Assembly (NCBI GenBank): GCA_023151255.1
Contig: JAKLJG010000002.1
Span: 68,574 to 132,573, forward strand
Origin: Cyclobacteriaceae bacterium
Lineage (GTDB): Bacteria > Bacteroidota > Bacteroidia > Cytophagales > Cyclobacteriaceae
Length of the DNA stretch: 64,000 nucleotides
Direction: 5' to 3'
In this document: one piece after another, positions 17,453-27,649 of the stretch
Layout: every line of letters starts with the position of its first letter
How positions within the stretch are numbered: position 1 is the stretch's first letter
Program-made: the position numbers and the translations under genes
The notes under the pieces: generated by a model
The model's database searches: none
What the model was told of the DNA's origin: nothing
What the model saw: only the letters and a program-made list of their open reading frames with translations

Positions 17453-19645
17453 TTAATGGGCGTACTCGCTCATGAAGGCCAGGCGGGCCAGCCTGATTTC
17501 TTCTTCGGTGTAATCGGCCAGCGAATCGTCATTGAGCGCAGCTTCCAGGCTGTCGGTTTCGGCATTCATAAAATAATCGTGAATGTCATCCAGCTTGTGA
17601 GAGTCAAGCACTTGATCAATATAATAGTTCAGGTTCAATTTGGTGCCGGAGTAGCTGATGTTCTCAATTTCAGTAAGCAACTCCTCAAAACTCAGGTTGG
17701 CCATTTCGGCAATTTCTTCAAGGTCAACTTTTTTATCAATCTGCTGAATGATGAAGATTTTTGTTTTTGATTTATTGACCGATGATTTAACAACTACTTC
17801 GGTGGCTGTTTCGATATCGTTATCCTCAACGTATTTCTGAATGGTTTCCAGAAACTCTTTGCCAAACTTATTGACTTTGCCCATGCCTACGCCATTTACC
17901 TGTGCGAGGTCTTCTTTGGTGGTGGGGTAGGTCGTGGCCATTTCTTCCAGTGAAGGGTCCTGGAAGATTACATACGGAGGGAGGTTGCGCTCTTTGGCAA
18001 TTTTTTTCCGAAGCGCTTTAAGCATCTCAAACAGCTTGTCGTCATACGCTTTGGCGTTAACCGGTGCGCGCTCGCTGGATACTTCTTCATCTTCCAGGTC
18101 GGTGGTAAAGTCATGATCGCGGGCCAGTTCAATGGCATGCGGCTTTTTCAAAAAGGCTTCGCCTCTTTTTGAGAGTTTCAGGGCACCGATATTTTCGATG
18201 TCTTTTTCCAGATATTGATAAATCAGCGTCTGCCGGATGACTGACTTCCAGAAGTCGGCATCTTCATCGCCACCTTTGCCAAAAATTTCCAGGTCGAAGT
18301 GGGCATAGCTTTTTACATACTCATCTTCAATACCGCGGATAACATTGACAAGGTGATTAAGCCCGAAACGTTCGTTGGTTTGCTTAACAGCTTGCAATAC
18401 CATTTTTACATACTCGGTACCATCAAAACGTTCGCGCGGGTGCACGCAATTATCGCACATACCGCAGTTGTCTTCGGTAAATTCTTCGCCAAAGTAGTGC
18501 AGCAATTGGCGCCTGCGGCACACGGGCGACTCGGCATAGTATTCCATTTCCTGTAGCAGGATGCGGGCGTTTTCACGTTCCTGTACTGATTTGTCTTTGT
18601 TGAATTTCTCGAGCTTGTTCAGGTCATTATGACTATAGAACATCAGGCAATGACCTTCCAGGCCATCACGGCCTGAGCGTCCCGTTTCCTGGTAGTAGCC
18701 TTCCAGCGATTTGGGAACATCGTAATGAACCACAAACCGAACATCGGGTTTATCAATGCCCATACCAAAGGCAATGGTGGCTACGATGATATCAATTTCT
18801 TCGTTCAGAAAAGCATCCTGATTCTTCTCCCGAACATCGGGATCCAGACCGGCATGGTAAGGTGCTGCTTTGAAGCCGTTTACCGAGATCAGGTTGGCAA
18901 TCTCTTCAACCTTTTTGCGGCTGAGGCAATACACAATACCCGATTTTCCACGGTTGTCGCGCAGAAACTTAATGAGTTGTTTCTTAGTTTCCTTCTTTGG
19001 GCGCACTTCGTAGTACAGATTCTTGCGGTTGAAAGAACTGATGAACACATCGGCATCTTCCATCTGCAGGTTCTTCTGAATATCAATCTGTACTTTGGGT
19101 GTAGCCGTAGCGGTAAGGGCCATGATGGGCAAATCACCCAGTTGTTGGATCATCGATTTTATTCTGCGGTACTCCGGCCGGAAGTCATGCCCCCATTCAG
19201 AAATACAGTGCGCTTCATCAATCGCTACAAAGGATACTTTTACTTTTTTAAGAAATTCAATGTTTTCTTCTTTTGTTAGTGATTCGGGGGCTACATACAA
19301 CAACTTAACCGTGCCGGCCATAGCGTCTTTTTTCAGCCGTGTTATTTCACCTTTTGATAAGGTGGAGTTAAGGAAGCGCGCGTTAACACCATAGGCATTT
19401 AGCTGGTCTACCTGGTTTTTCATCAGGGCAATGAGGGGCGAGATAACTACAGCCAGACCATCCAATAACAACGCGGGCAACTGGTAACAAAGCGATTTAC
19501 CGGCACCGGTGGGCATTATTACGAACGTATTCCGGCCGTCCAGCAGATTGCGGATGATAGTTTCCTGATTACCCCGGAAGTGGCCGTAGCCAAAAATCTC
19601 TTTCAGCTTCAGTTTTAATGTGTCTTTCTCTTCAACCAACATCAT
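17453..19645 (-). CDS. recQ: ATP-dependent DNA helicase RecQ
   Basis: About 730 residues. Walker A is TGAGKS (46-51), the DEAH box is AIDEAHCISEWGHDFRP, motif VI is QETGRSGRDG, and four cysteines in CRRRQLLHYFGE...CGMCDNC form the RQC zinc site. An HRDC domain lies near 515-590, followed by an extra helical C-terminal region of about 130 residues. RecQ unwinds DNA 3'-5' in recombination repair. I prefer the ATG at 19645, which follows AGGA by a few bases; a TTG at 19657 is an alternative. Confidence 0.95.
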   Translation of the reverse strand: MMLVEEKDTLKLKLKEIFGYGHFRGNQETIIRNLLDGRNTFVIMPTGAGKSLCYQLPALLLDGLAVVISPLIALMKNQVDQLNAYGVNARFLNSTLSKGEITRLKKDAMAGTVKLLYVAPESLTKEENIEFLKKVKVSFVAIDEAHCISEWGHDFRPEYRRIKSMIQQLGDLPIMALTATATPKVQIDIQKNLQMEDADVFISSFNRKNLYYEVRPKKETKKQLIKFLRDNRGKSGIVYCLSRKKVEEIANLISVNGFKAAPYHAGLDPDVREKNQDAFLNEEIDIIVATIAFGMGIDKPDVRFVVHYDVPKSLEGYYQETGRSGRDGLEGHCLMFYSHNDLNKLEKFNKDKSVQERENARILLQEMEYYAESPVCRRRQLLHYFGEEFTEDNCGMCDNCVHPRERFDGTEYVKMVLQAVKQTNERFGLNHLVNVIRGIEDEYVKSYAHFDLEIFGKGGDEDADFWKSVIRQTLIYQYLEKDIENIGALKLSKRGEAFLKKPHAIELARDHDFTTDLEDEEVSSERAPVNAKAYDDKLFEMLKALRKKIAKERNLPPYVIFQDPSLEEMATTYPTTKEDLAQVNGVGMGKVNKFGKEFLETIQKYVEDNDIETATEVVVKSSVNKSKTKIFIIQQIDKKVDLEEIAEMANLSFEELLTEIENISYSGTKLNLNYYIDQVLDSHKLDDIHDYFMNAETDSLEAALNDDSLADYTEEEIRLARLAFMSEYAH

Positions 19646-19677
19646 ATATCCTAACAACAGTTAGTGTCAAATCTTGT

Positions 19678-19685
19678 TATCTTTG
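19678..19685 (+). promoter_or_regulatory. Putative -7 box for the KpsF/KdsD gene
   Basis: TATCTTTG matches TAnnTTTG. Transcription would begin near 19691, ruling out the in-frame TTG at 19674 and supporting the TTG at 19716. No clear -33 element is present. Confidence 0.5.
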
Positions 19686-19715
19686 CCTGCTGACAAAGCT
19701 AATTTTGAAAGGGAA

Positions 19716-20684
19716 TTGAATTTAGTAAAAAATATCAAAAACATTGCACGAGAAGTATTAATAAATGAAGCCCGTGCAATAGAAAATCTCACGAATTTAA
19801 TTGATGACGACTTTGAGGCCTGTGTAAACGAAATTTATTCGTTAAAAGGCCGGGTCGTCATAACTGGCATTGGCAAAAGTGCCATAATAGCCAATAAAAT
19901 TGTGGCTACACTAAATTCAACCGGCACCCCCGCCCTGTTTATGCATGCAGCCGATGCCATTCATGGCGATTTAGGCATGATTCAACAGGACGATATTGTC
20001 ATTTGTATCTCCAAAAGTGGCAATACCCCGGAGATAAAGGTGCTGGTGCCGTTGTTAAAACGCAGGGGCTCAAAACTTGTTGCCCTGGTAAGCAACACCA
20101 AATCCTACCTGGCCCAGCAGGCAGACTATGTATTGAACGCAACAATAGAGCAGGAGGCCTGCCCCAACAACCTGGCTCCCACAACGAGTACTACAGCCCA
20201 CTTGGCTATGGGTGATGCGCTTGCAGTTTGTTTGGTTAATCTGCGCAATTTTACCGATGCCGATTTTGCCATGTTTCATCCAGGCGGTTCGCTGGGCAAA
20301 CAACTATACCTAAAGGTTTCGGATATTTCAGTAAATAATGAACTGCCGTTGGTAAGCCGCGATGCCACCCTGAGGGAAGTAATAGTAGAGATAACCTCAA
20401 AGCGATTGGGGTGTACTGCGGTAATCGATGATGATAAGAGGCTACTGGGCATTATTACCGATGGCGATTTGCGAAGAATGCTTCAAAAAAACCCCGACCT
20501 GACGGGCATCCGCGCAGCCGATATCATGACCAACAACCCCAAGCATATTCAAAAAGACGAATTTGCTGTGAAAGCACTTCATCAGATGCAGGAAAATAAT
20601 ATCACCCAACTCGTGGTAATGGATGGTGAAAGGATTAGCGGATTTATTCACTTGCACGATTTATTGAAAGAGGGCATAGCCTGA
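19716..20684 (+). CDS. kdsD: D-arabinose-5-phosphate isomerase, KpsF/GutQ family
   Basis: 322 residues from a TTG start at 19716 (MNLVKNIKNIAREVL), the usual N-terminus of the family. The SIS domain (about 30-170) has GIGKSAIIANKI, HGDLGMIQ and SKSGNTPEIK; two CBS domains follow (about 205-322). The enzyme converts ribulose-5-phosphate to arabinose-5-phosphate for Kdo synthesis, so it feeds lipopolysaccharide core assembly. The start is chosen because a longer version would begin inside the likely promoter. Confidence 0.92.
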   Translation: MNLVKNIKNIAREVLINEARAIENLTNLIDDDFEACVNEIYSLKGRVVITGIGKSAIIANKIVATLNSTGTPALFMHAADAIHGDLGMIQQDDIVICISKSGNTPEIKVLVPLLKRRGSKLVALVSNTKSYLAQQADYVLNATIEQEACPNNLAPTTSTTAHLAMGDALAVCLVNLRNFTDADFAMFHPGGSLGKQLYLKVSDISVNNELPLVSRDATLREVIVEITSKRLGCTAVIDDDKRLLGIITDGDLRRMLQKNPDLTGIRAADIMTNNPKHIQKDEFAVKALHQMQENNITQLVVMDGERISGFIHLHDLLKEGIA

Positions 20685-20727
20685 TTGAACCATGGACCCT
20701 AACGCTTTCTGACACGAAGAAGCCGAA

Positions 20728-21807
20728 ATGAAAAAGAATCTGTATGTGGTATTAATGGCCGGGGGTGTGGGAGTACGCTTCTGGCCCTACAGCCGCAACG
20801 AAAAGCCCAAACAATTTCTGGATGTATTGGGTATTGGCAAAACTTTATTGCAACTGACTTACGAACGTTTTTTGCCGCTCTGCCCGCCCGAACGGATTTA
20901 CGTGGTAACCCATGAAGAGCATGCCCACCTGGTTCAGGAACAGTTACCCGGTTTGAAAACTGAACAGATACTGGCCGAACCCATGCGTAAAAACACCGCG
21001 GCCTGTATCGCCTATGCCAGCTACCGTATCCGGCAGCACCAACATGATGCGGTGATTATCGTAAGCCCGGCCGACCACCTGATTATGAAGGAGAATGAGT
21101 TTCAGCATGTGCTTACCCGGGCGGTTGATCATGCACAAGACCAGGATAAACTGATTACGCTGGGCATCACCCCTTCGCGGCCGGAAACCGGTTACGGGTA
21201 TATCCAGTTTCTTCCTGATAAAAAGTTTTTAAAAAAAGTAAAAACGTTTACCGAGAAACCCCAGTTGGCATTGGCCAAGAAATTTCTGGAGAGCGGTGAT
21301 TTTGTGTGGAACTCCGGCATTTTTGTTTGGGGTGTTCAGGCTATTATTCAGGCGCTGGAAGAACACCTGCCTGAAATGGCCGAAGCGTTTGAAGAATGCA
21401 GTAAATCGGTTGGTACCGAAGACGAGAGTAAAGCCATTGCCGAAGCCTATGCCCAATGCAAAAGTATTTCCATTGACTATGGGGTGATGGAAAAAGCTAC
21501 CAATGTGTACGTTTGCCAGGCATCGTTTACCTGGTCCGACCTGGGCTCGTGGGGGTCCATCCATGATATCTCGGCTAAAGACAAGGAGAATAATATGGTT
21601 AGCGGGCGTGTGTTGGTGTATGATTCGCGAAACTCCATCATCCGGGCTTCTTCGGCTGATAAACTGTTGGTTGTGCAGGGCCTCAACGGATACCTGGTGG
21701 GCGAATTTGGTAACGTGATTATTGTGTGTGAGAAAGACCGGGAGGATTTGTTCCGGCAGTTTGTTAATGATGTGAAGGCGCTGAAAGGGGGAGGAGAGTT
21801 TTTATAG
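20728..21807 (+). CDS. manC: Mannose-1-phosphate guanylyltransferase
   Basis: 359 residues, a single nucleotidyltransferase domain without the C-terminal isomerase half of bifunctional ManC. Motifs are LMAGGVGVRFWPYSR (9-23), KPKQFLDV, AEPMRKNTAACIAY, SPADHLI and FTEKP. It makes GDP-mannose from mannose-1-phosphate and GTP, a precursor for surface glycans and possibly for the polysaccharide locus at 30-42 kb. It follows kdsD by 43 bp. Confidence 0.93.
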   Translation: MKKNLYVVLMAGGVGVRFWPYSRNEKPKQFLDVLGIGKTLLQLTYERFLPLCPPERIYVVTHEEHAHLVQEQLPGLKTEQILAEPMRKNTAACIAYASYRIRQHQHDAVIIVSPADHLIMKENEFQHVLTRAVDHAQDQDKLITLGITPSRPETGYGYIQFLPDKKFLKKVKTFTEKPQLALAKKFLESGDFVWNSGIFVWGVQAIIQALEEHLPEMAEAFEECSKSVGTEDESKAIAEAYAQCKSISIDYGVMEKATNVYVCQASFTWSDLGSWGSIHDISAKDKENNMVSGRVLVYDSRNSIIRASSADKLLVVQGLNGYLVGEFGNVIIVCEKDREDLFRQFVNDVKALKGGGEFL

Positions 21808-21843
21808 TAAAGGAGTAATTCAAACTACTTTCGCTGCTTTGTC

Positions 21844-22584
21844 TTATTGCAATATTCGCTGGCGCACCACTTCATAAATCGCAATTCCTGCGGCTACACT
21901 TACATTAAGTGATCCGATTTTTCCCCTCATCGGAATTTTTACCAGTTCATCGCTGGTGCGTAGCAAATCATCCGAGATGCCATCTTCTTCCGATCCCATA
22001 ATGAGCGCTACGGGCCTGTTAAAAGCAACCTCATAAATTGTTTTGGATGCCTTTTCGGTGCAGGCTATCACCATGATGCCATTGTCTTGCAGAAACTTTA
22101 TGGTTTTTCGTAAGTCCTTTTCCCGGCATACCGGCAGGTGGTTCAGTGCCCCGGCCGATGTTTTCATGGCATCACCCGAAACGGGTGCACTTCCTTTTTC
22201 AGCGATGATCATACCATCCATGCCGGCACACTCGGCTGTACGGGCAATGGCGCCAACGTTGCGCACATCGGTAATCCGGTCGAGGATGATAAAGAACGGC
22301 TCGCGGCCGTGGCTGTATGCAAAGTTGATCAGGTTGTCCAGCGAGGCATACGTTACCGAGGAGAGCAGGCAAACCACACCCTGGTGGTTTTTTGATGTGA
22401 GCCGGTTCAGTTTCTCAACCGGCACATAGGTAAATGAGATGTTGCGCTCGCGCACCAGTCTAAGCAATTCCCGCAGCAATTCGTTATGCAGGCCTTTTTG
22501 AATGAAAAGCCGTTCAATTTCTCTTCCGGCAACAATGGCTTCCATCACGGCCCGGGTGCCGTAAATCAGGTCGGGTTTGGTCAT
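21844..22584 (-). CDS. rlmB: 23S rRNA (guanosine-2'-O-)-methyltransferase RlmB, SpoU/TrmH family
   Basis: About 246 residues. An N-terminal substrate-binding domain (IYGTRAVMEAI) is followed by the knotted SPOUT domain, with motif 1 NVGAIARTAECAG, motif 2 LIMGSEEDGIS and motif 3 IPMRGKIGSLNVSVAAGI. Members of this group methylate the 2'-O of G2251 in 23S rRNA. An upstream TTG (22590) is possible but the ATG at 22584 fits better. It lies 9-15 bp after the GWxTD gene and is probably co-transcribed with it. Confidence 0.9.
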   Translation of the reverse strand: MTKPDLIYGTRAVMEAIVAGREIERLFIQKGLHNELLRELLRLVRERNISFTYVPVEKLNRLTSKNHQGVVCLLSSVTYASLDNLINFAYSHGREPFFIILDRITDVRNVGAIARTAECAGMDGMIIAEKGSAPVSGDAMKTSAGALNHLPVCREKDLRKTIKFLQDNGIMVIACTEKASKTIYEVAFNRPVALIMGSEEDGISDDLLRTSDELVKIPMRGKIGSLNVSVAAGIAIYEVVRQRILQ

Positions 22585-22599
22585 GCTCAAAAGTACAAA

Positions 22600-23772
22600 C
22601 TAAAAACGCGCTTTTCGCCACAGGTCAACCATTGCGTACCAGGCATCGGTAAATTTGCGGTCGCGGATGAGCACATAGTTATCGGGGTCGAAAAGGGTTG
22701 AGGATTTGGTGAAAATAAACCGGCCCTTGAAATTGTTATTCTTATACTCCCACACTTCTCGGTCACCCAGCCGGTACACTTCTTCGGGCGGCCCGAAGAT
22801 AATATACATCATCCCGCGGTCTGTTTTCCATCCTTCCTTGTACGAACTGAACAACTGGTTGGCCTGTTCAACCCTGCGAAAGTAATTGCGCATAAAAATT
22901 TTGGCGCGTTCGGTGCTGCCGGTAATACTCAAAATGGTTTTGTCAAACAGCAGTTTATCGCCTTTGGCAGCGCGGAGTTTATCCATCTCCTTCTTTTCGC
23001 ATACATAAATCATAGGCCCCGCCAGTGTTTCAATTTTACCGAGTTTGGGGTAATCGTCTTCTACACGAAAGGCAAGCCCTGCTGCGCTGGCGGTATCTTG
23101 CTGCAGCAGATATAGCCCCAGTTCGCTGAATTGTACCGGTTGGCCTGGTATTATTGCGAACGTAGAATCGGGCTTAATAACCGGTGAAACGCGGGCCTGT
23201 GAAGTTGCGAACGGAGGTGCTGCTGCAGGGAAGTCGGTTTTATAAAGCGATACCGCAATCGGCTTGTTCTGATCAAACCCGTTAGCAGCTACCGGCTCGT
23301 TCACGCGGATAAAGGTATTGGTAACGGGTAAATTATTTTGAAACAGGCTGAGGGTATTCTCCTGCGAAATGGTTTTATAAAAATACCAGGCTTTGCGCGA
23401 GGCGCTGAGAATTACTTTGGCAACGACCAATTGTTCCGGGGCAGCATTTTCCAGTGGTATGCGTCCCGTTTTTTTTTCTGCCGTATTACTGAGCCATTTG
23501 GGTTCAGGTAATTCCGTGCCATCTTTTTCGTTAATGCTGTTGCGCAGCTCCCACTGCACTGAATACTCGTTGGTGCTTCTTGCCGGATTTGATGAGGAAA
23601 ACTCAAAATACAATTGCTGCTGACCGGACGTTCCGTGTACCGTGAATACCAGATTAAATTCAAGGCCCTGATCATACAGGTAGCTGAAATTCACATCGCG
23701 CAAGGGCTGCGCGTAACTGTTTTCTGCAAGGCAGATAAAAAAGGTCAGAAGCCAATAACAATAACGCTGCAT
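22600..23772 (-). CDS. GWxTD domain-containing exported protein
   Basis: 390 residues with a signal peptide (cleaved after NSYA). The C-terminal part has GWKTDRGMMYIIFGPPEEVY followed by VWEYKNNNFKGRFIF, the GWxTD domain found in Bacteroidota and Acidobacteriota. Its function is unknown; the N-terminal region contains strand-rich, probably periplasmic domains. Co-directional with rlmB. Confidence 0.85.
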   Translation of the reverse strand: MQRYCYWLLTFFICLAENSYAQPLRDVNFSYLYDQGLEFNLVFTVHGTSGQQQLYFEFSSSNPARSTNEYSVQWELRNSINEKDGTELPEPKWLSNTAEKKTGRIPLENAAPEQLVVAKVILSASRKAWYFYKTISQENTLSLFQNNLPVTNTFIRVNEPVAANGFDQNKPIAVSLYKTDFPAAAPPFATSQARVSPVIKPDSTFAIIPGQPVQFSELGLYLLQQDTASAAGLAFRVEDDYPKLGKIETLAGPMIYVCEKKEMDKLRAAKGDKLLFDKTILSITGSTERAKIFMRNYFRRVEQANQLFSSYKEGWKTDRGMMYIIFGPPEEVYRLGDREVWEYKNNNFKGRFIFTKSSTLFDPDNYVLIRDRKFTDAWYAMVDLWRKARF

Positions 23773-23819
23773 GTTCTCAAATTAAACGATTCCCATGAAA
23801 ATAATCCTTACCGTTCGGT

Positions 23820-23827
23820 TAATTTTG
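23820..23827 (+). promoter_or_regulatory. Putative -7 box for the methyltransferase gene
   Basis: TAATTTTG matches TAnnTTTG, 10 bp before the ATG at 23838. No TTG occurs at 19 nt spacing, so only the -7 element is supported. Confidence 0.5.
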
Positions 23828-23837
23828 CCACCTGCTT

Positions 23838-24614
23838 ATGACCAAAATTTATACCACCGAAATAACTTCCGATACCCTTCCTTCTGATAACCCCATTCAT
23901 CAACGGTTATTTAAGGCGTATGTTGCAGCCGGGGAATACATTCACGGTAATGTTTTGGAAATCGGCTGTGGCGAAGGCCGCGGGGTAGCGTTGCTCAGTA
24001 AAAAAGCCGAATCATTCACGGCTGTTGATAAACTTGATGAAGCGCTTGCCAAACTCCGCATAAAATTTCCGCAGGCAAAGTTCATAGCCATGAACCTGCC
24101 CCCGCTTACAGGCTTGCCCGACAATGCCTTTGATTGCGTTGTTAGTTTTCAGGTGATTGAGCATATTAAAAATGACCGCTTGTTTCTGCAGGAAATTCAC
24201 CGGCTGTTAAAACCGGGAGGTGTTGCGTTGATAACCACACCTAACCGGAAGATGTCGTTAACCCGTAATCCGTGGCACGTGCGTGAGTACCTGGCTGATG
24301 AACTAACGGCATTGGCGGCATCGGTATTTTCACAGGTTGAAATGAAAGGAATTACCGGCAACGAAAAAGTAATGGCATATTATGAGCAAAACCGTCAAGC
24401 TGTCAGGCGGATTACCCGCTGGGATATTTTAAACCTGCAGCATAACCTGCCTGCATGGATGCTGCGTATTCCTTATGAGCTACTGAACAGGCTTAACCGC
24501 AACAATTTGCAGCATACAAACGAAAAATTAGTTACAGGCATTACCCATGCCGATTACGTTGTTACCGATCAGGCAGAGAACGCGCTGGACTTGTTTCTGG
24601 CAGTAAGAAAATAA
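23838..24614 (+). CDS. Class I SAM-dependent methyltransferase
   Basis: 258 residues. The SAM-binding motif I is VLEIGCGEGRGVALL (about 39-53), acidic motif II follows in FTAVDKLDEAL, and SFQVIEHI and LLKPGGVALITTPN are motifs of the UbiE/Methyltransf_11 type. The substrate is unknown. Its stop abuts the stop of the convergent DUF2723 gene without a gap. Confidence 0.85.
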   Translation: MTKIYTTEITSDTLPSDNPIHQRLFKAYVAAGEYIHGNVLEIGCGEGRGVALLSKKAESFTAVDKLDEALAKLRIKFPQAKFIAMNLPPLTGLPDNAFDCVVSFQVIEHIKNDRLFLQEIHRLLKPGGVALITTPNRKMSLTRNPWHVREYLADELTALAASVFSQVEMKGITGNEKVMAYYEQNRQAVRRITRWDILNLQHNLPAWMLRIPYELLNRLNRNNLQHTNEKLVTGITHADYVVTDQAENALDLFLAVRK

Positions 24615-27566
24615 TCAGCGTTCAAACTGCTGCACCTGGGATGCATACTTTTCGTAAGCCTGCTCGTACTTTTCGGCCAGTTCAGTTTCGCCATATTTGT
24701 AGAGTACACGCTGTATTTCTCCCAGTACAGCAATGTTGTTGTACAGGTCGCGATCGAACAGACCTTTGCGAATCATATAGGCAGCCATTTCATCCACCCG
24801 GCTACCGATCACTTCCGATATTTCAATGGCTTTTTCTTTCTCGCCTACTTCAAAGAGCATCTCCAGCATCAGCGCGTTGGTGAAATCGTAGGGCACGCCT
24901 TTGTCGGGCATCACTTCCAGGTTTCGCAACAATACCTCGCGTGCGCGCACCGTATCTTTCTCATTCAGCAGGGCTTCAGCTACATCGTTAAAGGTGCTGC
25001 GGTGGTTTTGCACGAAATTACGGTAATCCACGCTGTAGAATACGTTCGGATCATCAAGGCCACGGAACCGGAATTTGTTCATAATGTTATCATAAGCCAC
25101 TTCGGTGTTTACCAGGCGTGTTCGTGGGTCGGGATTTTGAATGGGTAAAATGCGGAAGGCGTTGCCCTCACTCACGACAAACGGCCTTAAGTCAACATTA
25201 AATTGTTCGAGCGAAGTATTATTTACATAAAGCGGTCGTTCCCAGTTGTTGGTCAGCATCAGGTCAAGCAGGGCCAGGTCTTGCTTCAGCAGGCTGTTCC
25301 TGCGTACACGCAGGCGCAGTTCGGTTACCAGCATGTGTTCCATGCCTTTCGGGATGATGCCGAGTTTTTTTACATGGGCAGTATCCACCTTCAACACCAG
25401 TTCTTTCGAAGGGATCATATTGGTATTGGGGTAGTACGGATGCAGCAGGGTTTTGCTGTTTTTCTTAATAAGGTCGATGTATTGGGCCAGGTCAATGCTC
25501 TTGATACCGGTTTCCTGGTACATTAATCCTTCGTTGGGGCCGCCCTGCCGGTAATGGTCAGCGGTGAGGGTGTAAGGAAATGCATCGGATTCGTAATGTT
25601 TACGCATGCTTTGTTCAATGTACCAGTCGGTGTTGTAGTAGCTCAATACCACCACGCGCATATCGGTGCGGATGCCCTCCACTTCCTGTGCATACCATAG
25701 TGGGAAGGTATCGTTATCACCACCGGTAAACAGGATTCCGTTAGGCGCGCACGACTCCAGGTAGTTGTTGGCCGAATCAACCGAAAAATACCGGTTGGAG
25801 CGATTGTGGTCGTCCCATCCCTGGGTGGCCATCAATGCCGGTGCTGAAAAGGCGATGAGGGTGGCAAGAATGGCCGATGCCTTTGCATTTTTAATAAATT
25901 TACCAAGCCCCGAAGCCAATCCTATAACGGCAAGGCCAATCCAGAAGGCAAATGCATAATACGATCCGGAGTAGATGTAATCGCGTTCACGTGGCTCGGA
26001 TGGTGGCGAGTTAAGATACACCACCAAGGCTACACCTGTAAGAATAAACAGCAACCCAATAACCCCGGCATTCTTCGGATCTTTAACAACCTGGTAATAC
26101 AAGCCGAAAAATCCGAGTATGAAAGGTATCATGAAGAAATTATTACGGGCCTTGTTGTACGAAACCATGTAAGGCACCTCTTCGAACCAACTGTTCGGTC
26201 CCAGCCAGTCTGCCCCGATTTCATCGCCATCGCGGCCGGCAAAATTCCACATGAAGTAGCGGATGTACATCCAGCTAATCTGGTGGCTGAACATGAAGCG
26301 CAGGTTATCGGAAAAGGTAGGCTTTTGGCCTTCTTTAAGTCCCAGCTTAGATCGGTAAATAGACGCATGGTTGTCGGTGGTGCTGTACATGCGTGGCAGG
26401 ATGGTCATGTGGGCCGGGTCGTACACGTATTCGCGTTTCCGATCGATGATTTCGTATTTGTCTTTTCCCTTTTTGTAAACCGGTGCTCCTTCTTTAATGT
26501 CAATAATTTGGGCGGTGTAATACTGTCCGTACAGCAGCGGCCGGCTTCCGTATTGTTCGCGTTTCAGGTAGCTTACAAAACTCATCACATCGCTCGGATC
26601 GTTTTCGTCAATAGGCGTGTTGTAATTTGAGCGGATAACAATTACAGCATAAGAAACATAACCGATGAGAATAAAGGTTGTGCTTAGCAAAAAAGTATTG
26701 AGCACCGGTTTAACTTTTTGCTGGCTGTAAACGATACCATACACCAGGCTGCCGATAATGATTAAACTGAATACGATGACCCCCGAACCAAACGGTAGGC
26801 CGAGTGTATTAACAAAAAACACTTCGAAGCCCCCGGCCAGCGAAGGAAGGCCGGGAATAATAATGTCATTGATGAAGATGATGAGTAACCCGCTTACCAA
26901 AAGCGTGGTCATAATGCCCCAACGCGAGGGTGTGTATTTTTTAAAATAGAAGATCAAAGCCAAAGCAGGCAGGGTAACCAGGTTTAACAGGTGAACACCA
27001 ATGGACAAACCCATGGCATAGGATATCAGGATAATCCACCGGTTGGCTTTGGCTTCATCTTCAATGGCATCCCATTTCAGCATAGCCCACACCACAAACG
27101 CGGTGAAGAACATGGACATGGAATATACCTCTGCTTCAACAGCCGAAAACCAGATGGAGTCGGCAAACGTCATGGCCAAAGCGCCCACCAGGCCGGCACC
27201 CATCAGCAAGATGGTCTTATCGGCAGTAAGTTCTTCAGGCTTTGAAATGTTAAGCAGTTTGCGGCCGAAAATGGTAATAGACCAGAAGGTAAAGAGAGAC
27301 GCAAAGGCACCGGCCAGTACGCTTGAAAAGTTAATCCAGTAGGCTACACGGGTAACATCGCCCAGGGCCAGAAAGGAAAACATCCGACCAATGAGCAGGA
27401 ACAGCGGGGCTCCGGGCGGGTGGGGTACTTCCAGTTTGTACGATACGGCAATGAATTCGCCACAATCCCAGTAACTGGCGGTTTCTTCCATGGTAAGCCA
27501 GTAGGCAGTAAGGGCGATTAAAAAGACCGTCCACCCGGTGAGGTTATTTATCTTTTGAAAATTCAT
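24615..27566 (-). CDS. DUF2723 polytopic membrane protein (GT117-like)
   Basis: 983 residues. The N-terminus (NLTGWTVFLIALTAYWLTMEETASYWDCGEFI) matches DUF2723, which has an oligosaccharyltransferase/O-mannosyltransferase-like GT-C fold; NCBI labels many members glycosyltransferase family 117. About twelve membrane helices occupy residues 10-600 and a soluble C-terminal region with GGDNDTFPLWYAQEV and helical repeats follows. The pattern DCGEF near residue 35 is the expected catalytic acid region of GT-C enzymes. The role in Bacteroidota envelope glycosylation is inferred. Confidence 0.85.
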   Translation of the reverse strand: MNFQKINNLTGWTVFLIALTAYWLTMEETASYWDCGEFIAVSYKLEVPHPPGAPLFLLIGRMFSFLALGDVTRVAYWINFSSVLAGAFASLFTFWSITIFGRKLLNISKPEELTADKTILLMGAGLVGALAMTFADSIWFSAVEAEVYSMSMFFTAFVVWAMLKWDAIEDEAKANRWIILISYAMGLSIGVHLLNLVTLPALALIFYFKKYTPSRWGIMTTLLVSGLLIIFINDIIIPGLPSLAGGFEVFFVNTLGLPFGSGVIVFSLIIIGSLVYGIVYSQQKVKPVLNTFLLSTTFILIGYVSYAVIVIRSNYNTPIDENDPSDVMSFVSYLKREQYGSRPLLYGQYYTAQIIDIKEGAPVYKKGKDKYEIIDRKREYVYDPAHMTILPRMYSTTDNHASIYRSKLGLKEGQKPTFSDNLRFMFSHQISWMYIRYFMWNFAGRDGDEIGADWLGPNSWFEEVPYMVSYNKARNNFFMIPFILGFFGLYYQVVKDPKNAGVIGLLFILTGVALVVYLNSPPSEPRERDYIYSGSYYAFAFWIGLAVIGLASGLGKFIKNAKASAILATLIAFSAPALMATQGWDDHNRSNRYFSVDSANNYLESCAPNGILFTGGDNDTFPLWYAQEVEGIRTDMRVVVLSYYNTDWYIEQSMRKHYESDAFPYTLTADHYRQGGPNEGLMYQETGIKSIDLAQYIDLIKKNSKTLLHPYYPNTNMIPSKELVLKVDTAHVKKLGIIPKGMEHMLVTELRLRVRRNSLLKQDLALLDLMLTNNWERPLYVNNTSLEQFNVDLRPFVVSEGNAFRILPIQNPDPRTRLVNTEVAYDNIMNKFRFRGLDDPNVFYSVDYRNFVQNHRSTFNDVAEALLNEKDTVRAREVLLRNLEVMPDKGVPYDFTNALMLEMLFEVGEKEKAIEISEVIGSRVDEMAAYMIRKGLFDRDLYNNIAVLGEIQRVLYKYGETELAEKYEQAYEKYASQVQQFER

Positions 27567-27649
27567 AGTCGCTAAGCTATCTAATTAGCAAGTAAGCCGA
27601 TTAAACAAAGGGGCGAAAATACTGATTTTGGATTTAATGCCGTGCAGGC

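Noticed and set aside
18725-19279. A 184-codon plus-strand frame inside recQ
   Set aside because: Antisense to the RecQ helicase domains; no recognisable protein.
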